From NCBI RefSeq assembly GCF_000090795.2, contig NW_003546434.1, positions 39,118 to 73,126 of the forward strand: a stretch of 34,009 nt of DNA, given 5' to 3'. The position numbers and the translations under genes are program-made. Shown here piece by piece: positions 10,883 through 17,410 of the stretch (the stretch's first letter is position 1; each line of letters begins with the position of its first letter). A model generated the notes under the pieces. That model worked only from the letters and a program-made list of their open reading frames with translations. It was not told where the DNA came from and searched no databases. This stretch comes from Amphimedon queenslandica. Lineage: Eukaryota > Porifera > Demospongiae > Haplosclerida > Niphatidae.

Positions 10883-11260
10883 ATGCTTTGCTCAGAGAAA
10901 TGTTTTGCTGCTTTGTTTCTGTCGTATTTGATATTTTCAGTGCAGGCTATAAAGGCTGACTGTCAAGGAGGCGACTGTGAGGAAGAAAAGCAAGATGAAG
11001 AATCTGGTTACTGTGACAAAGAAAAGCAAGAAGAATCTGGTTATTGTAACAAAGAAAAGCAAGAAGAATCTGTTTACTATGCTAGATCTATCTGGTCATC
11101 AATATTGGTGGGTAATTATATGCGTGAAATTGGAGTATTTGAAGCTGCTGTAATCATAGATATACAAACACATGGATTGGAAACGGGTGAAAAAATAGAT
11201 GAGGAGGCGTGTTACGCTTACGTAATGGGGCGTATTCATTACTCTGATTTGAATAATTAG
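10883..11260 (+). CDS. Chimeric ISG12-derived small secreted protein lacking the ISG12 core
   Basis: 125 aa. The first ~22 residues (CFAALFLSYLIFSVQA core) match the signal peptides of the ISG12 genes at 13387 and 15700. The next stretch repeats an acidic unit three times (KQDEESGYC, KQEESGYC, KQEESVYY) that resembles the KEEKEESGY linker of those paralogs. The hydrophobic GFxAGGIAxxSI core should follow but is absent. Instead there is a mixed C-terminus (REIGVFEAAVIIDIQTHGLE) whose last 12 codons and stop lie inside the left arm of a 198-bp inverted repeat. It is best read as an ISG12 gene broken by rearrangement, or a new secreted peptide; splicing to a downstream exon is also possible. Confidence 0.55.
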   Translation: MLCSEKCFAALFLSYLIFSVQAIKADCQGGDCEEEKQDEESGYCDKEKQEESGYCNKEKQEESVYYARSIWSSILVGNYMREIGVFEAAVIIDIQTHGLETGEKIDEEACYAYVMGRIHYSDLNN

Positions 11261-12242
11261 AAATTACGGTCAATGGGGCAGAAGCGCATTATTATGTGCA
11301 ATGTCAATGGCGATGCGTCCAAGATGGAGACCTTGTTACCAGTTAGAGGAGCAGAGGAACTGAAAGTCACTGGGCTCAAACACTTACTTGAGTCCATAGG
11401 AAAGTCCATGTAAGGAAGAAAGGTGATTGCACAAATTAATGTTTTCTTACCTTTCGTATAACTCTTTGCCTGACAATTTGTTGTAGAACTACAACAAGGT
11501 AATAACAATTAATAAAAAAGCAATTACCACGCCTCTTTTTAGGGCAAACACGTGCGTTTTACAGGAAACCACACCTTCTTGGCAGAAATTGGTATTGAAT
11601 AATATTAGTGGTAAAATAGAAACCATAGGAAAGAATAGAAAAGTGAAAGAATGCTTTGTCGGCACTTTGATATAATTGCTATTCAACACTTATTTTTTTT
11701 TTTTTTTTTTTTTTTGCAAAAAGTTGACTATTTGTTGATGATATTGTAAAGGCAATGAAACTGGTTGTAAGTAAATGCAGCAGCTAAAATCTATGTAGGT
11801 GCAAGCAGTTTAGGTGCTTTGGAGCACTTTTAAGTGAATGGAATAGAACTTGCAGGTCTACTGAGAGCTCTTGAAAGGCACAAAGATACTCTATGAAAAA
11901 CGATCAAAATGGCTGATTGGGCGTGGTCAAGAGGTGTGGCGTCGAATAATTGATGATTTCCATGACAACATAAATAATTCAAAAAGTTGTCCAAAGGATT
12001 AATCTTTGCGAATTACTTGTGTAAGGAAAAGGGATAAACCAGCTTTTCTTCCTTACATGGACTTTCCTATGGACTCAAGTAAGTGTTTGAGCCCAGTGAC
12101 TTTCAGTTCCTCTGCTCCTCTAACTGGTAACAAGGTCTCCATCTTGGACGCATCGCCATTGACATTGCACATAATAATGCGCTTCTGCCCCATTGACCGT
12201 AATTTCTAATTATTCAAATCAGAGTAATGAATACGCCCCATT
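11224..12242. repeat. Pair of 198-bp perfect inverted repeats around a 623-bp spacer
   Basis: Left arm 11224-11421 and right arm 12045-12242 are reverse complements with no mismatch that I could find. Each arm holds an open stretch of about 149 bp (11261-11409 on the left) with an AG before it (aataattag) and a GTAAGG donor after it, so each looks like an internal exon (MGQKRIIMCNVNGDASKMET and onward). The spacer holds a 23-nt T run at 11693-11715. I see no transposase and cannot name the element or the exon's family. Identity of the arms implies recent origin or ongoing gene conversion. Confidence 0.85.
11693..11715. repeat. 23-nt poly-T tract in the spacer of the inverted repeat
   Basis: Uninterrupted T run. 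On the minus strand it reads as an A tail and could mark a retroposed insert or be simple sequence. Confidence 0.85.
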
Positions 12243-13033
12243 GAGTGGGTGTAGTCATAAGCATACAAACATGGATCAAAATGGCTGCCTTATAGATGTA
12301 AAATTACAAACCCTGTTTATTGAATATTTCTTGACTCTAGAGTATCACTGACACTTGATAACAATTCTATAATGTAAACACTAATAGTTGGAACCAAATA
12401 ATAGATGCATGCATAGTAAGTTTATTAAAAACAATCAATAAATGGCAGTATTCTTCATGGCAGAAACAGCCTTAAAAATATCCGCAGGAACAACACAGTC
12501 ACTTCATTGTAGCTCATTACATTGGAGAGTTTCCTAGGGAACTATACTAATACCACAGATTTTCTTTATTAGTCGTCATGAAGTTGCGAGAGGGAGAAAT
12601 TCCACCGTGGGTCCGATTATTCTCGATTCCTCAATAAAACACAGCCTAAGCGAGAAATTAAGATAAGAAACACTCGGTACATTGGATAATAGCCACATCA
12701 ATCCACACATTTCATCATAATAGCTGTTGTGATATCAAGGTAGAAGCTGGAGGGAGAATAAGATCTCGAATACACTAAAATTGATACATTCCACATAGTA
12801 CCAGTTCATAAAATACCTTCAAAAGAGAACTTTATGCAGCCAAAGTTTTCCTAGCCCGAAGACTTCTCAAATCTTAAAAAGTCATTAGACAGTTGATTTT
12901 CTCAAGACTTTTCTGAAGAATATTCCTGACTATCTATTTTTAACCCGTAACACGCCTAGGTTTTTTCCAGCTGTAGCCTCTCCCATTGAAATGTTAGGTG
13001 AAATGATCACGTGATCCCCACCGTTTCCAATCC
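12243..13033. other. Non-coding stretch between the inverted repeat and the next small ORF
   Basis: About 790 bp. No frame of convincing composition and no match to the neighbouring repeats was seen. Confidence 0.45.
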
Positions 13034-13219
13034 ATGTCTTTGTATATCTATGCTGTAATGTACGTAGGAGCTGGAGTGGCCGCTGCAGTAGGAGCGGCTA
13101 TACTGTACCATCAACAAATAGCCACCACCGAGGGCAAGGCTCAGAAAGAGAAAATAGCAAGAAACCTAGGCCTAGCAATAATTAACCAAGAAGAAATAGA
13201 ACCTTACTTAGAAAGTTAG
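13034..13219 (+). CDS. Small hypothetical membrane protein
   Basis: 61 aa. One probable membrane helix near the N-terminus is Gly/Ala-rich (VGAGVAAAVGAAIL), followed by a charged tail ending EEIEPYLES. The helix resembles the membrane segment of the ISG12 proteins around it, but the GFxAGG and ATLQS motifs are missing. Part of its coding DNA and 3' flank (about 13125-13260) recurs in degraded form near 15427-15550, where the frame is not kept. This could be a real short gene, an ISG12 fragment or a chance ORF. Confidence 0.35.
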   Translation: MSLYIYAVMYVGAGVAAAVGAAILYHQQIATTEGKAQKEKIARNLGLAIINQEEIEPYLES

Positions 13220-13327
13220 AATTACCTAGACCCTTTACTTTTACTTATTGTATCAATATTAGATAGATTTTCCCATAGATTTTATAACTACGTAATTTAT
13301 GATTATCCGTTCCGGCGGCGCCGTCCC

Positions 13328-13349
13328 GGGAAAATCCGAGGGAGTTCCC
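13328..13349. promoter_or_regulatory. Two adjacent Rel-type sites upstream of an ISG12 gene
   Basis: GGGAAAATCC at 13328-13337 fits a Dorsal-type site, and GGGAGTTCCC at 13340-13349 fits GGGRNNYYCC exactly. The second ends 37 bp before the ATG at 13387. Confidence 0.5.
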
Positions 13350-13386
13350 CGACATGACTATGACAACTGGACAGTGTCAGTGAACA

Positions 13387-13779
13387 ATGGTTTTCTCAAA
13401 GAAATATTTTGTTGCTCTGTTTCTTTCTTATTTGATATTTTCAGTGCAGGCTGATGGATGTAAAGAAAAAAAAGAAGATTCTGGTTATAGCTGGTCTACC
13501 ATTGCATTGTATGGAGGTGTTGCTGTTTTAGGAGCAGGCGTAGCTGTGGCAGCAGCTCCAGTTGCAGTTGGTGCCTTAGGATTTGGCGCTAGTGGAATAG
13601 CTTCTGGCTCTATTGGTGCCTCTATGATGTCAGCAATGGGTCCTGTAGCTTCTGGTAGTATAGTTGCTACAATGCAGTCTGTTGGAGCTGCTGGTTTGGG
13701 AGCTGCAGGAAATGTTATTGTGGGAACTACTGGAGCAGTTATTGCTACTGGAACTACTGCAGCTGTAACAAAAAAATGA
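13387..13779 (+). CDS. ISG12 family protein with signal peptide, member 4
   Basis: 130 aa, one exon. A signal peptide at about 1-22 (FVALFLSYLIFSVQA, cleavage after the Ala) is followed by a short charged linker (KEKKEDSGYSW) and the ISG12 core: GVAVLGAGVAVAAAP, LGFGASGIASGSIGASMMSA, GSIVATMQSVGAAGLG, and a last Gly/Ala/Thr-rich helix. Length matches vertebrate IFI6/IFI27 (about 110-130 aa). The signal peptide suggests entry into the secretory pathway; human IFI6 also has an N-terminal signal-like segment. Two kappaB-like sites lie within 60 bp upstream, suggesting Rel-dependent induction, which is untested. Confidence 0.9.
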   Translation: MVFSKKYFVALFLSYLIFSVQADGCKEKKEDSGYSWSTIALYGGVAVLGAGVAVAAAPVAVGALGFGASGIASGSIGASMMSAMGPVASGSIVATMQSVGAAGLGAAGNVIVGTTGAVIATGTTAAVTKK

Positions 13780-14249
13780 CACTTCAATTTGAAATAATTG
13801 TTATTCATCATACTGTCATTCCCTTTTTTCGTAGATTGGCTTGCTTTTATATTATTAGTAGTAGTTTTGTTGCCTCAAATACTGATTTTAGTCAAGCTAA
13901 TTTTGCTAAAATATTTACATCTGTAATTACAGCTATTGTATGTGTGGACAGGTATGTAATGAAATCTGTGACAAGCAAAAGCCCATTCATTGAGACAACC
14001 TTTTCACGTTCCTTTTAAGCGCCAGAATGAATACATAACTTGAGTAACCAGTAACCAGTAAACAGTTCATTCTTAAAATCTTTCAATCTGCTTTGTATTG
14101 ATATAATAATACAATTTTGAAAGTGTGCACAGCCTGCAACCTACTCTCAGACACATGAAAGTATTGCCCCTGCTTAATATGGGAGGGGCTGGCTTTGTCA
14201 AAGCTTATCTGCTGCAAAGGGAAGTTCCCCACTCATATTTGGCTGAACT
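13780..14249. other. Spacer between ISG12 members 4 and 5
   Basis: No supported gene. Its 3' part (about 14155-14249) is the promoter of the next gene. It includes gggaggggctggc at 14181-14193, a 13-mer that also occurs in reverse complement at about 10800-10812, upstream of the minus-strand gene at 10668. Confidence 0.45.
14219..14228. promoter_or_regulatory. kappaB-like site upstream of ISG12 member 5
   Basis: GGGAAGTTCC, followed by CCAC, 21 bp before the ATG at 14250. It fits GGGRNNYYCC exactly and is conserved, with one base change, in the duplicated copy at 16518. Confidence 0.55.
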
Positions 14250-14762
14250 ATGGTCTTCTCAAAGAAATCATGCATTGCTTTATTTCTGTCATGTCTAATT
14301 TTGTCAGTGCAGGCAAAAACTGACTGTCATGATGGGAAACGTAAATCTGGTGGTGATGAGCTGTTTTATAATGTCATTGGAGTTGTCCCTGTTGAAGCAG
14401 CAGCAGCAAAAGCTCCATTAGTAGTCAGTGGACTGGGATTCACTGCTGGTGGGTTAGCTACTAACTCCATTGGTGCCTCTATTATGTCTGCAATGGGAGC
14501 TAATGTAGCTATTGGTGGTGTAGTAGCTACACTACAATCAGTAGGTGTAGTAGCTACACTACAATCAGTAGGAGCAGTAGGCCGGCCGACCATGAAGGAA
14601 AAGCTGCTGTTTGCATCTACTGGCTCATTACTTAATGCTGTTAATGATTCATCCATAAATTATCCAGGTACATATCTACATGATTCTATTATCGGAAGAT
14701 GTATAATCCTCTCGTTGGAGCATCTATGGTTGGATCAACAGCAACAAATTGACAATTTTTGA
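14250..14762 (+). CDS. ISG12 family protein with signal peptide and altered C-terminus, member 5
   Basis: 170 aa as an uninterrupted ORF. Signal peptide at about 1-22 (CIALFLSCLILSVQA), linker CHDGKRKSGGDELF, then the core (GLGFTAGGLATNSIGASIMS). The ATLQSVG segment is present twice because of a 27-bp tandem duplication. After GAVGRP the sequence leaves the family: a polar tail ending DQQQQIDNF replaces the usual hydrophobic helix. A possible donor (ccag|gtacat, 14669) means the tail may be intron read-through. It is the functional-looking partner of the broken copy at 16554, with which it shares upstream and downstream sequence. Confidence 0.72.
   Translation: MVFSKKSCIALFLSCLILSVQAKTDCHDGKRKSGGDELFYNVIGVVPVEAAAAKAPLVVSGLGFTAGGLATNSIGASIMSAMGANVAIGGVVATLQSVGVVATLQSVGAVGRPTMKEKLLFASTGSLLNAVNDSSINYPGTYLHDSIIGRCIILSLEHLWLDQQQQIDNF
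14521..14574 (+). repeat. 27-bp tandem duplication in ISG12 member 5
   Basis: Two copies of tagtagctacactacaatca plus gtaggtg/gtaggag, encoding VVATLQSVG twice. The frame is preserved. Confidence 0.92.
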
Positions 14763-15166
14763 TTCAAATGATTAATTATATACATGTACATGTGTGTGAC
14801 ATCTTTTTAAGAACAATAGTTTAGTTACAGTGCATGATTGAGCATGTATGGGTTGTCTAACTTGTCTTGCTTTTTATTGATTTTGTTTAACTAAATGAGG
14901 CGGGATATCACAGGGGTTAAACTTGAAAACAAACTGGTTAATTTACTTTCAGTCTGGTATTTTGGCAAAAAGTCAATATAATGATAATTTTGAAGGGTAG
15001 TTCATGCAACTCCGTGACATAACTGTCATTGTAATATTCCCAAAAGCAAGAGTACTCTTGTCAAAAGTACATTGTATTCATAATTATTTTAGTACAATAG
15101 CCTCTTACTATTCATTGTGACAACAGCAAGAGTATATCAACAACAAAAATAATGATCATAGTAATT
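14763..15166. other. 3' flank of ISG12 member 5, part of a segmental duplication
   Basis: No coding sequence seen. It shares blocks with 16990-17410, such as the stretch before gtacattgtattcataatt, showing that the duplication extends well past the gene. Confidence 0.6.
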
Positions 15167-15275
15167 TTATTTAAATGATTTGATGTCTTTTGATGTTAAT
15201 TTTAATGCTCCTCCTTTGAATTGTCCTATTCTACCATCAAGACTTTTAGGAGGTACATCTCTCCAGAATCCAGTC
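15167..15275 (-). pseudogene. Orphan copy of the last exon of the minus-strand gene at 17411-19685
   Basis: A 109-bp exon copy apparently identical to 17411-17519, with its AG acceptor before it and TAA at the end. It would encode the tail TGFWRDVPPKSLDGRIGQ and onward. None of the other four exons lies next to it, so it is stranded by the segmental duplication. It would be functional only if used as an alternative last exon by the gene upstream. Confidence 0.75.
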
Positions 15276-15426
15276 CTATTAAGGATAGATGATTAAAATG
15301 TAGTAGGAAAGTTGTGCTGGTTATTAAATACAGTCAAGCCTGTATTTTGGACTGGGCACTCTGAAATAAGGACACCTCTGTCGGCATCAGGACAGGTATA
15401 TAGTATCAGTATAAATGTGTATTAAT

Positions 15427-15550
15427 GAACCACCAAGGGCAAGGCTCGGAAAGAGAAAATAGCAAAAAACCCAGACCTAGCAATAATTATAATTATAACC
15501 AAGAAGCAAATAAAACTTTGCTTAGGACTAGTCTACCTTTTATTGTCATT
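15427..15550 (+). pseudogene. Degraded copy of the small-ORF region at 13125-13260
   Basis: Matches such as gggcaaggctc, aaagagaaaatagca and ctagcaataatt are shared with the 3' half of the ORF at 13034-13219, with substitutions and an insertion. The frame is different and no start with the membrane helix remains. Confidence 0.6.
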
Positions 15551-15699
15551 CTTGAAAAAGTATTATTAATTCATTTTATATTTTGCCAACTATTATTAAA
15601 GTTATTAAAGTTAAATAGCCTAAGACTAAGAGTGGGCATGGACGTGTGACATGGCATGTACAGTACACAGCTGGTTGAAATTTAAAGACTGTTGTCACA

Positions 15700-16122
15700 A
15701 TGCTTTTCTCAAAGAAATATTTTGTTGCTTTGTTTCTTTCTTATTTGATATTTTCAGTGCAGGCCAATACTAGCTGTCCTGATGGATGTAAGGAAGAAAA
15801 AGAAGAATCTGGCTATAATTATTGGCTTATTGGAGCCGCAGCTGTTGGAGGAGGTGTTGTAGCTGTGGCAACCGCTCCAGTGATAATCAGTGGACTAGGA
15901 TTCACTGCTGGTGGAATAGCTGCAAATTCCATTGCTGCCTCTATGATGTCAGCATGGGGCCCAACAGCAGCAGGTGGTGTTGTATCTACATTGCAGTCTG
16001 CTGGAGTTATTGGGCTATCTGTTGGAGCCAAAGTTGGTATCGGAGCTGTTGGAGCAGTAATAGGAGCTGCTGTTGGAACTGCAGCAACAAAACTTCAATC
16101 AAATGGTACAGATGACAATTGA
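15700..16122 (+). CDS. ISG12 family protein with signal peptide, member 6
   Basis: 140 aa, one exon. Signal peptide at about 1-22 (FVALFLSYLIFSVQA), linker CPDGCKEEKEESGYNYW, then the core (GLGFTAGGIAANSIAASMMS, GGVVSTLQSAGVIGL), and a further Gly/Ala helix (GAVGAVIGAAVGTAA). The short tail ends NGTDDN. It is closest in the signal and linker to the gene at 13387 and in the core to that at 14250, as expected for a cluster shuffled by unequal crossing-over or gene conversion. No kappaB-like decamer was seen in the 60 bp upstream, unlike three of its neighbours. Confidence 0.9.
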   Translation: MLFSKKYFVALFLSYLIFSVQANTSCPDGCKEEKEESGYNYWLIGAAAVGGGVVAVATAPVIISGLGFTAGGIAANSIAASMMSAWGPTAAGGVVSTLQSAGVIGLSVGAKVGIGAVGAVIGAAVGTAATKLQSNGTDDN

Positions 16123-16517
16123 GTTTTTGTCTGTAGATTAGCATTGATTGAGTCATTCCTTTTTGTCATTTAGCTGCATTTATAATACTTTTAGGTCAAG
16201 AGATTTCTTTTATAAGGAGACTAATGGATTCAACAGAAAACTTAATCTATCAGTTGTACTGTATCACCTTGATATTGATTGATATTTGTGAATTTTTTAT
16301 ATTGATATTTGATACCTTGATTGATATTCGTACCATATTAAATTGTATTAATTTTTATTAAAATAATTTGACTAAACTGTCCAATTCTAAAATCAAGACT
16401 TCAAAATGTGTTAAATTAATTAACAGCGGGGCGTTGTACACTAATAAAAATTTATAGCTAGGGAATGTCTCCCTGGGGAATGAATGACTAGCTGCTGAAG
16501 TATTGCCCCTCCTTAAA
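16123..16517. other. Spacer between ISG12 member 6 and the pseudogene
   Basis: AT-rich. A degenerate ttgatattgattgatatt repeat lies near 16270-16330. No gene supported. Confidence 0.45.
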
Positions 16518-16527
16518 GGGAACTTCC
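16518..16527. promoter_or_regulatory. kappaB-like site upstream of the ISG12 pseudogene
   Basis: GGGAACTTCC, 26 bp before the ATG at 16554, in the same setting (cccactcaga) as the site at 14219. Confidence 0.5.
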
Positions 16528-16553
16528 CCACTCAGACTTGGCTTATAATAACT

Positions 16554-16873
16554 ATGTTGTTCTCAAAGAAATGCTGTGCTTTATTTCTGTCTTGTCTAAT
16601 ACTGTCAGTGCAGGCAAAAACTGACTGTCGTGATGGGAAATGTAAACCTGGTGATGATAACTTGTTTTATAGCATCATTGGAGGTGCTGCTGTTGGAGGA
16701 ACAGCACCTGTGGCAGCAGCCCATTAGTAGCTGGTGCCTTAGGATTTGGTGCTGATGGATTAGTTACTGGTCCTGTTGGTGCTTCTGTGATGTTAGCAAT
16801 GGCTCCAACAGCAGCAGGTGGTGTAGTAGCTACATTGCAGTCAATAGGAGCTGCTGGACTAGCAGTACGCTGA
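16554..16873 (+). pseudogene. Frameshifted ISG12 family gene, member 7
   Basis: The ATG opens a signal peptide (CALFLSCLILSVQA) and a linker (CRDGKCKPGDDNLFYSIIGG) very like the gene at 14250. The frame stops at TAG, 16725-16727, after PVAAAH. The family core continues one frame over from about 16723 (LVAGALGFGADGLVTG, GGVVATLQSIGAAGL) to a TGA at 16871-16873. A one-base loss near 16715-16725 accounts for this. The core has also drifted (MSA is VMLA), which fits loss of constraint. An assembly error is the alternative. Confidence 0.82.
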
Positions 16874-17410
16874 GTGAATGAGATCTTAAGCCCACTTGTG
16901 AGCAGTATCTATGCTGTGTTCAATTTTACCTTAGGTGATCCAAGTACTCCTATAAGAGGTTTTGTTATCTTAATGGAGCCACTGCCACAAATTGACAATA
17001 ACTTTTGACTCAAACAATATGTATTTTACTTTTGTAAGAACAGTAGTTTGGTTTAGTTTACAGTGTATGATTGATCATCATACATGTTTTTTGATTTGCT
17101 TTTAACTTCAGCTAAACGTAAAATATTACAGTATAAACAATCTATCGTCACAGAGATTAACTTGAATACAAATTGGTTTAATTTTAGTCGAGTGCTTTTG
17201 ACAATAAGTCAATAGACTCAATACAAGAGAAATTTTAAAGGAGCACCAGCCAGCTTATATTCATGCAACCCTTGAACTGGGCCCAATGTGTTATGATGAT
17301 ATTCCCAAAAGTACATTGTATTCATAATTTAGTACAATAGCCTCTTACCATTCATGCACTGTGACAACAGCAAGAGTATATCAACAACAAAAATAATGAT
17401 CATAGTAATT
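16874..17410. other. 3' flank of the ISG12 pseudogene (segmental duplicate of 14630-15166)
   Basis: No independent gene. Blocks such as caaattgacaat and the 100 bp before 17411 match the flank of the gene at 14250. Confidence 0.6.

Noticed and set aside
11489..11689. 66-aa minus-strand ORF
   Set aside because: It lies in the spacer of the inverted repeat, with low-complexity hydrophobic composition and no domain.
12006..12209. 67-aa + ORF sharing its C-terminal 54 residues with a minus-strand ORF at 11257-11508
   Set aside because: The shared part is just the 198-bp inverted repeat read on the strand opposite to its better, exon-like frame.
11224..12242. Inverted repeat as a complete DNA transposon
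   Set aside because: No transposase frame in the 623-bp spacer and no clear target-site duplication at the outer ends, so mobile-element status is left open.
13776..14018. 80-aa + ORF after ISG12 member 4
   Set aside because: It overlaps the stop of a clear gene, has no recognisable motif, and is likely 3' UTR.
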